A stretch of DNA of 64,000 bases from Nocardia sp. NBC_00565 (lineage in GTDB: Bacteria > Actinomycetota > Actinomycetes > Mycobacteriales > Mycobacteriaceae), in the NCBI RefSeq assembly GCF_036345915.1, contig NZ_CP107785.1, positions 6,386,001 to 6,450,000 on the forward strand, given 5' to 3'. The notes under the pieces were generated by a model. It saw nothing but the letters and a program-made list of their open reading frames with translations, did no database searches and was not told the origin of the DNA. Numbering within the stretch: the first letter of the stretch is position 1; each line of letters opens with the position of its first letter. The position numbers and the translations under genes were made by a program. Positions 17,956 to 26,638 of the stretch are shown here, piece after piece.

Positions 17956-18422
17956 GATCTCGCCACACCCCTTTTACCGGTGCCGCTGAAGCGACCTCAG
18001 TCCCTTTCAATGCCGTTGTGCAATAACAAGATTGCACATCAGCAGCGTATTGGCGACCGAATCGGCCAGCGAGAACCGGTCAGCGGACCAATAGATTTCG
18101 CCCGACCGCGCCGTGCGCGGCTCCAGCGGCTTTGGAGGTTTCCCACAAGCGCAAGGCCGAAGGTTCGTAACGACGGGCATACCATGATCAAGTCGTATCG
18201 GTAAGCTCGTCCGGAAACGATGTCCGGTGAAAACACCTGTTCAGCAATGTGTTTCAGCACAGTCCGCAGCAGGGGAACGCACCCGCGGCCATGCCACTCG
18301 ACAACGACGTCCGGCGGCCGCGGCCCCCTGTCGTGCGCCCCTAACGTCTGTTCACATCGCATAAGGTACTCGCCAGGACGCCGAAACCGAGTTACTGGAT
18401 AGAGAAATCAGGAGTGACACTC
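17956..18422. promoter_or_regulatory. Intergenic region with inverted repeat and kasA promoter
   Basis: No gene is seen here. At 18017-18038 lies a perfect inverted repeat, TGTGCAAT, six bases, ATTGCACA, a candidate operator for the divergent genes. A TAAGGT hexamer at 18362-18367 is a possible -10 element for kasA. Confidence 0.4.
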
Positions 18423-19673
18423 GTGCGCAACCTGTTTGCCGCCAACGGGCGATTCCCGAACGTTGTCGTGACGAGCCTCGCGGCATCCACTTCGATCGCG
18501 GGCGATGTCGACGCGACGTGGAAGGGACTCCTCAATGGCGAGAGCGGCATCGACGTTCTCGAGGATCCGTTCATCGAGGAGTACGACCTGCCGGTCCGCA
18601 TCGGCGGTCACCTGAAGGTTCGGCCCGACACGCTGCTGTCCCGTGTCGAGTGCCGCCGGATGGCCTACGTGGAGCAGCTCGCGATCGTGCTCAGTCGCGA
18701 GGTGTGGCGCAACGCGGGCAGCCCGGAGGTCGACCCCGAACGACTCGGCGTGGCGATCGGTACCGGGCTGGGCGGCGCGGATGCGATCACCGACGCGAAC
18801 AACAAGCTGAAAAGCGGTGGCTACCGTAAGATTTCACCACTGGCCGTGCAGATGATCATGCCGAATGGCCCGTCCGCTGTTGTCGGCCTCGAATTGCAGG
18901 CCAAGGCCGGAGTGGTCACCCCGGTCTCGGCGTGCTCATCCGGTTCCGAAGCAATTGTCAACGCGTGGCGCATGATTGCGATGGGCGACGCCGATATGGT
19001 CGTCACCGGCGGCGTCGAGGGATATATCGATGTGCTGCCGATCGCGGCGTTCACCATGATGCGCGCGATGAGCACCCGTAATGATGACCCGAAGGGCGCA
19101 TCACGCCCGTTCGACAAGGATCGCGACGGTTTCGTCTTCGGTGAGGCCGGTGCGCTGATGGTCATCGAGACCGAGGAGCACGCCAAGGCACGCGGAGCGA
19201 CAATTCACGCTCGGCTGCTCGGCGCCGGAATCACCTCAGACGGTTACCATTTGGTCGCTCCGGCGCCCGATGGCGACGGTGCCGCCCGCGCGATGACCCG
19301 CGCCATGCAGACCGCGGGTCTGACACCACAGGACATCACCCACATCAACGCACACGCCACCGCGACCCCGATCGGCGATACCGCCGAGGCGAACGCGATC
19401 AACAAGGCCGTGGGTAACCACGCTTCGGTGTACGCACCCAAATCCGCACTGGGACACTCGATCGGCGCCGTGGGCGCGCTGGAATCGATTTTGACTGTGC
19501 TCAGCATTCGCGACGGCATCGTCCCGCCGACGCTGAACCTGGAGAACCAGGATCCGGAGATCGATCTGGATGTGGTGCACGGCGAGGCCCGCCACCAGGA
19601 GATCGAATACGCGATCAACAACTCATTCGGTTTCGGCGGCCACAACGTCGCGCTCGCCTTCGGCCGGTACTAG
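18423..19673 (+). CDS. kasA: Beta-ketoacyl-ACP synthase, KasA type (solitary)
   Basis: This FAS-II elongation condensing enzyme extends acyl-AcpM with malonyl units towards mycolic-type acids. Counting from the GTG at 18423, the protein is 416 residues. The Cys-His-His triad is C171 (SACSSG), H311 ([11 protein letters not shown]) and H345 (KSALGHSIG), the same length and numbering as M. tuberculosis KasA. The GTG is chosen because AGGAG sits 9 nt upstream; the GTG three codons earlier overlaps that site. Unlike the mycobacterial fabD-acpM-kasA-kasB operon, it stands alone between unrelated genes, so it may be an extra paralogue or a relocated gene. Confidence 0.92.
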   Translation: MRNLFAANGRFPNVVVTSLAASTSIAGDVDATWKGLLNGESGIDVLEDPFIEEYDLPVRIGGHLKVRPDTLLSRVECRRMAYVEQLAIVLSREVWRNAGSPEVDPERLGVAIGTGLGGADAITDANNKLKSGGYRKISPLAVQMIMPNGPSAVVGLELQAKAGVVTPVSACSSGSEAIVNAWRMIAMGDADMVVTGGVEGYIDVLPIAAFTMMRAMSTRNDDPKGASRPFDKDRDGFVFGEAGALMVIETEEHAKARGATIHARLLGAGITSDGYHLVAPAPDGDGAARAMTRAMQTAGLTPQDITHINAHATATPIGDTAEANAINKAVGNHASVYAPKSALGHSIGAVGALESILTVLSIRDGIVPPTLNLENQDPEIDLDVVHGEARHQEIEYAINNSFGFGGHNVALAFGRY

Positions 19674-19860
19674 CGAGGGTAGAGCGACTGAAGGCCCATC
19701 AGCAGGGCTGCCCGGGCGCCGGGAGAGTCGTCGTATCCCACCACGATCGGCTGGAACACACCTCCAGTGTGACCCTCCGGTTGATCGTGGTCCAGCGCGG
19801 CGATACTCGCCCCGACCTGCGTGATTCGGCGACACACTGGTTCAACCGGCCGCAGCGAAC

Positions 19861-19866
19861 TATCGT
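19861..19866 (+). promoter_or_regulatory. -10 box of leaderless promoter for the epoxide hydrolase-like gene
   Basis: TATCGT is followed by six bases and then the ATG at 19873, giving leaderless-promoter spacing. No Shine-Dalgarno sequence is present. Confidence 0.45.
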
Positions 19867-19872
19867 GACCAT

Positions 19873-20769
19873 ATGCCTGATACCGGTGGTACCACTATCT
19901 CTGAGCCGCCCACCATCCCCGGCGTGCGCCGTTCGTTCGTGACCGCTCGCGGCGTCCGATTCCACGTCACCGAATCGGGACCGGTCGACGGTCGTCCGGT
20001 AGTGGTGCTGCACGGGTGGCCGCAGCACCACTACGCCTACCGCGACCTGCTCGCCGACCCGCCCGAGGGTCTCCGGATCATCGCGCCCGACCTACCCGGC
20101 TACGGCTGGTCGGGGCCGGCGCCCCACAAGTGGGCCAAGGAGGACGTCGCCTCCGATGTGCTCGCGCTACTCGATGTTCTGGGCCTGGAAAAGGTGCTGC
20201 TCGTCGGACACGACTGGGGCGGCTATGTCGGGTACCGCATGCTGCTGCGCGAACCCGACCGTTTCGACGGCTACCTGGTGCTGAACATGGCGCACCCCTG
20301 GGTCCGGCCAACGACGGTGCTGCGCCAACTCTGGCGCTTCCTCGCCTACCAGCCACTGATCGCCACCGCGGGTGTCCCGCTGCAAGAGCACACCCGGTTC
20401 CTCCGATGGCTGATCGGCAGCGCGATCACCGATCGCAACGCGGTCGGCCCCGACGTGGTGCGCATCTTCGCCGACCGCTTCCGCGACCCGGTCTGCGCCC
20501 GCGCGGCCACCGACACCTACCGCACCTTCTGGCTGCGCGAAATCCCCGATGCCGCACGCAATCCCGAACGCCGCCGCGCCACCATCCCGATCCGCGCGCT
20601 GTTCGGCGTCGACGATGTCGCCGTCCACCACTCCCTGGCCGCCGCCGACACCGCCCGCGCCGACGACTACACCTTCGAACCCGTCACGGGCTGTGGACAT
20701 TTCGTCGCCGATGAACGCCCCGACCTCGTCCGCGCCCGCCTCATCGAGCTGGCGGCGGATACGAAATAG
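19873..20769 (+). CDS. Alpha/beta hydrolase, epoxide-hydrolase-like
   Basis: A 298-residue hydrolase with the alpha/beta fold. The oxyanion-hole motif is LHGWPQHHYAYRD, the nucleophile elbow is GHDWGGYVG with Asp as nucleophile, and the general-base His is in GCGHFVADE near the end. Asp instead of Ser in the elbow is typical of epoxide hydrolases and dehalogenases, and the HGWP motif points to the former. The predicted reaction is opening of an epoxide to a diol; the substrate is unknown. It converges on the desaturase gene, which might hint at fatty-acid epoxides, but this is speculation. Confidence 0.82.
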   Translation: MPDTGGTTISEPPTIPGVRRSFVTARGVRFHVTESGPVDGRPVVVLHGWPQHHYAYRDLLADPPEGLRIIAPDLPGYGWSGPAPHKWAKEDVASDVLALLDVLGLEKVLLVGHDWGGYVGYRMLLREPDRFDGYLVLNMAHPWVRPTTVLRQLWRFLAYQPLIATAGVPLQEHTRFLRWLIGSAITDRNAVGPDVVRIFADRFRDPVCARAATDTYRTFWLREIPDAARNPERRRATIPIRALFGVDDVAVHHSLAAADTARADDYTFEPVTGCGHFVADERPDLVRARLIELAADTK

Positions 20770-20805
20770 CCGCCCGCACCGCGGCTTTCGCGCCTCGGTC
20801 CTGGA

Positions 20806-22026
20806 TCAGCCGCGGGCTATCCGACGGTTGTTGGCTACCCGTCGCAACGCCGTGCGCAACCCGCGTCTGCGGTCGGTATCGACGGCCGGCGACGAGTCGA
20901 TGCCGTTGAACTTACGTTCGGATGCGGTTTCGGGTGCGTCATCGGAGGTGGCGATCAGCAGACTGTCGGGCAGCGCCAGTTTGTGGATGGTGCGCAGCGT
21001 CAGCAGATATTGGTGCAGTAGTGGACCGGTGGTGTATGGCAGGTCGTACTTTTCGCAGAGTGCTCGCACGCGCTGAGCGATCTCGGCATAGCGGTTGCTC
21101 GGCAGGTCGGGGAACAGGTGGTGTTCGATCTGGTAGCAGAGGTTGCCGCTGAGGAAGGCCAGCACCGGGCCCGCGTCGAAATTCGCGGTGCCGAGCATCT
21201 GGCGCAGATACCACTCCGGTTTGGTCTCGTGTTCCAGGACGGTCGGCGCGAATTTCTCCGCGCCGTCGGGGAAATGTCCGCAGAAGATCACCAGATAGGC
21301 CCACAGGTTGCGCAGAACATTGGCGCTGGTGTCCGCGGCCAAGGTGCGCCGCCAGCGCCGACCGCTGAACGCGGGGAACAGTAGATAGTCCTTGCCGGCT
21401 TGCCGGGCGATCTTGGCATAGAACGCCTTGGTCTGGATCGCTTTCTGGGCCGGGGGCAGCGCGCGGAGGTGTTCGGAGTCCAGGCCGTGCATCGCGATGC
21501 CCCACTCGAAGGTGGCCGCCAGCAATAGGTTCAGCAACGGCTGCAGCAGATTCGCAGGGCGCCAACGGTCATCGCGGGTCACCCGTATGACGCCGAATCC
21601 GATGTCCTCATCCATGCCGAGCACATTCGTGAAGACGTGATGGCGATAGTTGTGCGAATAACGCCACTGCGACGACAGACCCGCCATATCCCATTCCCAA
21701 GTGCTGGAATGGATTTCGGGGTCGTTCATCCAATCCCATTGGCCGTGGCAGACGTTGTGGCCGATCTCCATGTTCTCGATGCTCTTCGCCATCGCCAACC
21801 CGGCGGTCCCGAGGAGCCAACCGGTTCGGTGACGACTGAGGCCGATCATCAGCCGCGATCCGGCGTCGAGTGTCCGCTGAAAGGCGATCGTGCGGCGGAT
21901 ATAGGCCGCATCCCGCGCATCACGCTGATCGATGATGTCGCGGCGAATCGCGTCGAGCTCATCGCCGAGTGCTTCGATATCGGCGGCGCTCAGATGCGCG
22001 TAGACAGCGACCTGTGTGATTGCCAT
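20806..22026 (-). CDS. Membrane fatty-acid desaturase (DesA3-like)
   Basis: An integral-membrane di-iron acyl desaturase of 406 residues. All three histidine boxes are present: HNVCH at 90-94, HNYRHH at 125-130 and QIEHH at 299-303. The third box starting with Gln is typical of front-end or linoleoyl-CoA-type desaturases and of DesA3-like actinobacterial enzymes. No cytochrome b5 domain is fused, so it needs an external ferredoxin or flavodoxin reductase partner; none lies nearby. ATG at 22026 is preceded by GAGGAC. A small basic protein gene lies 11 nt upstream in the same operon. Confidence 0.9.
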   Translation of the reverse strand: MAITQVAVYAHLSAADIEALGDELDAIRRDIIDQRDARDAAYIRRTIAFQRTLDAGSRLMIGLSRHRTGWLLGTAGLAMAKSIENMEIGHNVCHGQWDWMNDPEIHSSTWEWDMAGLSSQWRYSHNYRHHVFTNVLGMDEDIGFGVIRVTRDDRWRPANLLQPLLNLLLAATFEWGIAMHGLDSEHLRALPPAQKAIQTKAFYAKIARQAGKDYLLFPAFSGRRWRRTLAADTSANVLRNLWAYLVIFCGHFPDGAEKFAPTVLEHETKPEWYLRQMLGTANFDAGPVLAFLSGNLCYQIEHHLFPDLPSNRYAEIAQRVRALCEKYDLPYTTGPLLHQYLLTLRTIHKLALPDSLLIATSDDAPETASERKFNGIDSSPAVDTDRRRGLRTALRRVANNRRIARG

Positions 22027-22037
22027 GCGTTATGTCC

Positions 22038-22211
22038 TCAGCGTTTGAACACGTCTCTCAGTGCTTTCGAGATGCGTTCGACCATGCCGTGGGGACGCTT
22101 GCCGCCACGGTCGGTCCGACGCCGACTGTCATCGTCGGTTCTCGCGAGCAGCGTGCGCAGGCTGGTACGGACTACCCGAACCTGGTGCGCGATCTTGCCC
22201 TCGAAGGTCAT
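22038..22211 (-). CDS. Small basic protein upstream of desaturase
   Basis: Not recognised. It is a 57-residue Arg/Lys-rich protein starting MTFEGKIAHQVRVVRTSL and ending in an amphipathic helix with basic residues. ATG at 22211 has AGGAAC 6 nt upstream. It is the first gene of an operon with the desaturase and divergent from a TetR gene, so it may be a desaturase-associated helper. Confidence 0.6.
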   Translation of the reverse strand: MTFEGKIAHQVRVVRTSLRTLLARTDDDSRRRTDRGGKRPHGMVERISKALRDVFKR

Positions 22212-22311
22212 CGGAATGTTCCTGTCTCCGGATTGCGCTATCGGTCGCGGACAGCCGAAACCGGCTGACCAGCCGCTGCGCAATCCGGTATACCCCGAGC
22301 TTATGCTCTAT

Positions 22312-22335
22312 CTACACCGCCTGTCTACGGCGTAG
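22312..22335. promoter_or_regulatory. Candidate operator between desaturase operon and TetR gene 1
   Basis: Inverted arms CTACACCG and CGGCGTAG (one mismatch) with an 8-bp centre lie 50 bp before the TetR start and about 100 bp before the divergent operon. It also contains CTAC-GGC-GTAG. It is the likely TetR binding site by position. Confidence 0.4.
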
Positions 22336-22385
22336 GCTTACAGCGTTAACAATTGCGCTGTTTCTATCGAGAGGCGCTGAATCAG

Positions 22386-23171
22386 ATGAACCGAATCAGG
22401 GCAGGACCCACTGGTTCTCCCGACAGTCCGGCAGGTCGCGCACACCGCACCAATGCCAGGAACACTCCATTGACCCGGGCCGCGATGCTGGCGGCCGCGC
22501 TCGAGATCATCGACCGCGACAGCATCGACCGGCTATCGATGCGACGCCTCGGCGCGGCCCTCGGCCGGGACCCTATGGTGCTCTACCGGCTTGCCGCAAA
22601 TAAGGCGGCGCTCCTCGACGGTGTCGCCGAGATCGTGTTGGACCAGTTGACCGTCGACACCACCGACCACAATTGGCGCAACCAACTGCGCAGCATCGCG
22701 CGCGACTTCCGCCGTCTCGCGGTCGACCACCCGAATGTTGTTCCGCTGCTGGTCACCCACCCGCTGGCCACCCCGCTCGGGCTGCGACCGGTAGGCACGC
22801 TGCGTCCGCTGGAGGACATTCTCGCGCTGCTCACCCGCGCCGAATTCAGCAGCACCGATGCGCTGCACATCTACCGCGCGCTGTTCGGCTTCCTCTACGG
22901 CCACATCCTCAACGAGCGACAGGAACTCGTCGAACGCCCCGAAGAAACAACCGACCTGCTTCGCCTCGGCTTACATCGCCTGCCGATCGGCGAATTCCCG
23001 CTGCTGCGCGGCCTCGCCACCGACCTGGCCGCCTACGACGGCGTCGCCGAACTCGAACAGGGCCTGGACATCCTGCTCACCGGCCTCGCCGGCACCATGA
23101 CCCGACCGCCACGCGGCCGAGAGAGGAGCATCGACCATGACGCACCAACTGACCCGAACCGACTCGGGTAA
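22386..23171 (+). CDS. TetR/AcrR-family regulator, paralogue 1
   Basis: A 261-residue repressor. An unusual basic N-terminal extension (about 40 residues) precedes the TetR helix-turn-helix (TRAAMLAAALEIID to RDPMVLYRLAANKAALLDG). The C-terminal ligand domain contains ALHIYRALFGFLYGH and GLHRLPIGEFPLLR, shared almost residue for residue with the TetR at 23561. The ATG at 22386 follows GAGAGGCG. The 3' end overlaps the DUF5994 gene by 35 bp, so they are co-expressed. It is divergent from the desaturase operon, which it may control. Confidence 0.88.
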   Translation: MNRIRAGPTGSPDSPAGRAHRTNARNTPLTRAAMLAAALEIIDRDSIDRLSMRRLGAALGRDPMVLYRLAANKAALLDGVAEIVLDQLTVDTTDHNWRNQLRSIARDFRRLAVDHPNVVPLLVTHPLATPLGLRPVGTLRPLEDILALLTRAEFSSTDALHIYRALFGFLYGHILNERQELVERPEETTDLLRLGLHRLPIGEFPLLRGLATDLAAYDGVAELEQGLDILLTGLAGTMTRPPRGRERSIDHDAPTDPNRLG

Positions 23172-23550
23172 ATACGGACCGACCCCCCGTCGGCCGCGAC
23201 TGCGGCTCGAATCCTCAACGGACGACACCGCTTCGGTCGACGGAGTGTGGTGCCCGCGCGGCAATGACCTCGTGGCCGAACTTCCGGATCTGCTCATGGC
23301 AGTCGCGACTCGACTCGGCCCGATCCATCGAGTGATCTATCACCTCGACGAATGGGCCACAGCACCAAGGAAACTCGCCAGTGGCGGGCGACTGGTGCGG
23401 CTCGACGGCTACCGGCACAAGCCCCGGCACACGCTCGGCGTACTCGGGGTGAGCGGCGCTCAGCTCACGGTCGCGGTGGTCACCCCGGCTGACACCGAAA
23501 CGAGTGCGGCACAGCAACGTTGGGACTCCGAAGGTGGGGCGGGGGCCTGA
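23137..23550 (+). CDS. DUF5994 family protein, copy 1
   Basis: A 137-residue protein with the DUF5994 pattern: PRLRLES, VDGVWCPRGNDLVAELPDLL, RLGPIHRVIYHLDEW, then a strand block with a terminal LTVAVVTPADT. The family's usual GAWWPRS is here GVWCPRG. It lacks membrane segments and a known function. The start ATG lies inside the end of TetR gene 1 (35-bp overlap) and its stop is 10 bp from the stop of the convergent TetR gene 2. Two further copies follow at 24573 and 25019. Confidence 0.78.
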   Translation: MTHQLTRTDSGKYGPTPRRPRLRLESSTDDTASVDGVWCPRGNDLVAELPDLLMAVATRLGPIHRVIYHLDEWATAPRKLASGGRLVRLDGYRHKPRHTLGVLGVSGAQLTVAVVTPADTETSAAQQRWDSEGGAGA

Positions 23551-23560
23551 GTGGCAAAGA

Positions 23561-24295
23561 TCATCGCCCTGGACCGGACAGCGTCGCCGCGAGTCCGGTC
23601 AGCAGGATGTCCAGACCTCGTTCGAGTTCGGTCGCGCCGTCGTAGGCGGCCAGCACCGGAGCCAGCTCGCGCAGCAACGGGAACTCCCCGATCGGCAACC
23701 GATGCAGCCCGAGGCGCAGCACCTCATCGGTCTCCTCGGGACGTTCCACGATCTCCTGCAACTCGTTGAGTACATGACCGTAGAGAAAGCCGAACAGCGC
23801 GCGGTAGATGTGCAGGGCTTCAGCGCCGGAAAACCCGGCGCGGGTGAGCAGCGCGAGGATGTCCTCGAGCGGACGGACCACCGCCGGGGGACGCAGCCCC
23901 AACGGAGTCGCCAACGGCCGGGTCACCAGCAGCGGCACCGCCTTGGGATGGGCCAGTGCCAACCGTCGGAAATCGCGTGCGACCACCCGCAATTGAGCGT
24001 CCCAGTCCGCGTCGGAGGCATCGACCGACAACTGAGCGAAGACGACCTCGGCGACACCATCGAGCACCGCGGCCTTATTCGCCACATGCCGGTAGACCAC
24101 CATCGGATCCCGGCCCACCGCGTCGGCCAGGCGCCGCATCGAGAGTCCGTCGACCCCGTCCCGATCGACGATCTCGAGCGCCGCATGCAGCACCGTCGCC
24201 CTCGTAACCGGACCGTCCCCTCGGCCCGTGGTGGACGAGCCGGGCCGCCCGGATCGGGAGTTCGTGTGATCGGTCATTTCGGAAGCATTCTCCAT
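23561..24295 (-). CDS. TetR/AcrR-family regulator, paralogue 2
   Basis: A 244-residue TetR regulator closely related to the one at 22386. The HTH is RDGVDGLSMRRLADAVGRDP to YRHVANKAAVLDG. The ligand domain again has ALHIYRALFGFLYGH and GLHRLPIGEFPLLR. ATG at 24295 has GGAG 7 nt upstream; other in-frame ATGs are at 24304 and 24277. It is divergent from a 30-residue membrane peptide gene and two DUF5994 genes, with a perfect palindrome between them. The two TetR genes and their DUF5994 partners look like products of a module duplication. Confidence 0.88.
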   Translation of the reverse strand: MENASEMTDHTNSRSGRPGSSTTGRGDGPVTRATVLHAALEIVDRDGVDGLSMRRLADAVGRDPMVVYRHVANKAAVLDGVAEVVFAQLSVDASDADWDAQLRVVARDFRRLALAHPKAVPLLVTRPLATPLGLRPPAVVRPLEDILALLTRAGFSGAEALHIYRALFGFLYGHVLNELQEIVERPEETDEVLRLGLHRLPIGEFPLLRELAPVLAAYDGATELERGLDILLTGLAATLSGPGR

Positions 24296-24310
24296 TCCCA
24301 GCATCTCCGC

Positions 24311-24335
24311 TGTAGGTCATGATCGTAGACCTACA
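24311..24335. promoter_or_regulatory. Perfect inverted-repeat operator for TetR paralogue 2
   Basis: TGTAGGTC, nine bases, GACCTACA form a perfect 8-bp inverted repeat, 15 bp upstream of the TetR start and 59 bp before the divergent small gene. TTGACA follows at 24339-24344. It is the most likely binding site for the adjacent TetR. Confidence 0.6.
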
Positions 24336-24394
24336 ACGTTGACATAGGGGCATAATCGGCGTCTACTGGAAGAACCAACAGATTCGAGGATCTG

Positions 24395-24487
24395 ATGGCC
24401 GCAGTCATTGTCGTCGTCATCGGACTGGTGCTCATGCTCGCGGGCACCAGCGGCCAACCCCATCCGCGGGGGCGCCACTTCTACTGA
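24395..24487 (+). CDS. 30-residue single-pass membrane peptide
   Basis: A very small gene: ATG at 24395, stop at 24485-24487, with GAGGA five bases upstream of the start. The peptide has a hydrophobic stretch from residue 2 to 17 (AAVIVVVIGLVLMLAG) followed by a polar, basic tail ending GRHFY. It looks like a short membrane-anchored peptide. It is first in line after the TetR operator and precedes two DUF5994 genes, probably in one transcript. Confidence 0.5.
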   Translation: MAAVIVVVIGLVLMLAGTSGQPHPRGRHFY

Positions 24488-24572
24488 TCGTCCAGACGGC
24501 ACGCGGCACCGTCACACATCCCCGCGACGGCCATCGATCGGCGGGCACCACAGCCGAAACAGGAGCGTCATC

Positions 24573-25022
24573 ATGGCACCGAAAAAGATCCGCTCACCGT
24601 CCGCTCGACATAGCGTTCCACCGGAATACACACCTCGACTGAGATTGAAGCCGAAGGCCGAACGCGATGGATACATCGACGGCGCCTGGTGGCCCCGATC
24701 CAGCGAACTCACCGCCGAACTGCCAGATCTCCTGGCAGTCCTATCGGTAGGGCTCGGCCCGATCTGGCGCGTCGTCTACGACCCCGCGTGCTGGTCACGC
24801 GTACCCCAGCAAATGACCGTCGACGACCACACGGTCCGACTCGACCCCTACCGGTTCGAGCGGTGGAACACGATGTTCGTCTTCGGCCGCGACAGCGGCT
24901 TGATCGTGCTCCGCGTGATCCCATCGGCCACCGCCGAGGACATTGCCCATGCGGCCCTGATGGCCACCGTCAAACCTGAACCGGCGACCCTGGCCGCCAG
25001 CGGAATCGAGACCAGATCATGA
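24573..25022 (+). CDS. DUF5994 family protein, copy 2
   Basis: A 149-residue protein with a clear DUF5994 core: TPRLRLKPKAERDGYIDGAWWPRS, LTAELPDLLAVLSVGLGPIWRVVYDP, and a final LIVLRVIPSATAEDIAHAAL. No signal peptide or membrane helix is present. ATG at 24573 has AGGAG 7 nt upstream. Its TGA overlaps the ATG of copy 3 (ATGA), so the two are translationally coupled. Confidence 0.82.
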   Translation: MAPKKIRSPSARHSVPPEYTPRLRLKPKAERDGYIDGAWWPRSSELTAELPDLLAVLSVGLGPIWRVVYDPACWSRVPQQMTVDDHTVRLDPYRFERWNTMFVFGRDSGLIVLRVIPSATAEDIAHAALMATVKPEPATLAASGIETRS

Positions 25023-25513
25023 CCCACTTCAAGGCACGCCGCCCGATCACCAACCACCGCGATATGACCGGGAGCATCGGCCCGCCCGTGCGCAACCGGC
25101 AACCGTTCCGGACACCTACCCGCACACCACGCCTGCTACTGCGCGGAACCGGCTCCGGCTCGGGGCCGGTCGACGGCGCGTGGTGGCCGTGGACGGCCAA
25201 CCTCACCGCCGAACTGCACGATCTGATCAGCGTCCTCACCCCACGCCTCGGCTCGACCGTGCGAATCGGCTTCGACTGGAACGCGGTCAGCCTCACCCAA
25301 CGCCGTATCGACCACGACGACGGCATCCAACTACACGGACCGGGCAGTGCCCAACCAAACGACATCATGCACCTGGTAGGCACCGGCGGAACTCGTCTGA
25401 CCCTGCTGGTCATCCCCGCCGATACCCCGCCCGATGAAGCAAACAATCGGATGCGGTGGGCGTCGCGAACCGAAACACCGCACCTACTCGGCACCCGGTC
25501 CGGGACGCACTAG
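25019..25513 (+). CDS. DUF5994 family protein, copy 3
   Basis: A 164-residue DUF5994 protein with a longer N-terminus. Recognisable blocks are TPRLLLRGTG, VDGAWWPWTANLTAELHDLI, and TRLTLLVIPADTPPDEANNRM. It is more divergent than copy 2 in the middle (IGFDWNAVSLTQRRI). It is coupled to copy 2 through a 4-bp overlap and is the last gene of the cluster, converging on a GT4 glycosyltransferase 33 bp further on. Confidence 0.8.
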   Translation: MTHFKARRPITNHRDMTGSIGPPVRNRQPFRTPTRTPRLLLRGTGSGSGPVDGAWWPWTANLTAELHDLISVLTPRLGSTVRIGFDWNAVSLTQRRIDHDDGIQLHGPGSAQPNDIMHLVGTGGTRLTLLVIPADTPPDEANNRMRWASRTETPHLLGTRSGTH

Positions 25514-25546
25514 CCCTGGAAGCCAATAACCTTGGGGCACTGTCAA

Positions 25547-26638
25547 TTACAGTCCAGCGTGGGAGAACAGTCCGGGCGAGCCGATGGCCTGTTGCTGAAC
25601 CGGCTGGGCCGGTTCGGCGCGACGTCCGGAATCTCGTACGATCCGCTCGAACAGCGCCAGATAGGCATCGATCATGCGGTCAGCGGTGAAACGTTCGAAG
25701 ACATCGTCCCGGCATGCGGAACGGTCGAGTCCCCCGATTTTCGATACCGCCGCGACCGCACCCGCGACATCGGCGACGAGGAATCCGGTGCGACCGTGGC
25801 GGAGGATCTCCGGCATCGAACCCAATGGTGTTGCGATGACCGGTGTCCCGGTGGCCATGGCTTCGACGACCGACAGACCGAAGGGCTCGGCGAAACCGAT
25901 CAAATGCAGCAGTGCGCGGGCGCCACCGAGCAGCGCGTCCCGCTCTACCGGACCGACCGGACCGAGATAGGTCACATCAGTACCGGTGACGTGCGGTTCG
26001 ACCGCCGAACGGAAGTATTCCTCGTCTTGAATCACACCCGCGATGATCAATGGCAGTCCGGCCTGGCGCGCCACTTCGATCGCCAGGTGCGTCCCTTTGT
26101 CCGGATGAATTCTGCCCAGGAAGAGCAGATATTCGCCGTGCTCCGGCCGGAATGTGAACTGGGCGAGATCGATACCGTGATGAATCGTCGCGGCATAGCG
26201 CAGATCCGGGTCGCGATTGGCATCGGTGATCGCCACATAGTGGGCGATATCACCGAACTCCCGATAAACCGGAACGATTTTCGGCGAGGAGAAGCCGTGA
26301 ATCGTCGTCACCATCGGCGTCGATACCAGCCGGCTGTAGGTCAGCGGCATGAAGTCGAAATGGTTGGCGAGTATGTCGAATTCCCCGGCTCGCGCGAACG
26401 CCGTCGAATTATGCAGTGCTTCAAATACTTTCGCATCCGCACCGGCGGTCTCCGCATACCCCGACGGTACGGCGGAGACCAGCCGCGCCGAGGTCTCGGA
26501 ATCCGCCGTAGCGAACAGTGTGACATCGTGCCCGCGTGCGAAGAACCCCTCGGCCAACGTCGAAGCGATTTGCTCCCATGGGCCATAGTTTTTCGGAGGT
26601 GAACGGTGGGCGACCGACGCGATAACGCCGATTCTCAT
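25547..26638 (-). CDS. GT4 glycosyltransferase
   Basis: A 363-residue GT-B glycosyltransferase. The N-terminal domain starts MRIGVIASVAHRSPPKNYGPWE, the glycine-poor type seen in bacterial mannosyltransferases. The donor domain has LLFLGRIHPDKGTHLAIEVA and the EX7E region in GFAEPFGLSVVEAMATGTPVIA. The ATG at 26638 has GAGGA 4-5 nt upstream. It is divergent from three further carbohydrate genes (26885-30347), together forming a small glycan locus. The donor is probably a GDP- or UDP-sugar. Confidence 0.85.
   Translation of the reverse strand: MRIGVIASVAHRSPPKNYGPWEQIASTLAEGFFARGHDVTLFATADSETSARLVSAVPSGYAETAGADAKVFEALHNSTAFARAGEFDILANHFDFMPLTYSRLVSTPMVTTIHGFSSPKIVPVYREFGDIAHYVAITDANRDPDLRYAATIHHGIDLAQFTFRPEHGEYLLFLGRIHPDKGTHLAIEVARQAGLPLIIAGVIQDEEYFRSAVEPHVTGTDVTYLGPVGPVERDALLGGARALLHLIGFAEPFGLSVVEAMATGTPVIATPLGSMPEILRHGRTGFLVADVAGAVAAVSKIGGLDRSACRDDVFERFTADRMIDAYLALFERIVRDSGRRAEPAQPVQQQAIGSPGLFSHAGL

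Noticed and set aside
18017..18038. CRP binding site upstream of kasA
   Set aside because: The arms TGTG/CACA match, but the spacing between them is 14 bp rather than 8, unlike the two good sites at 53650 and 53736.
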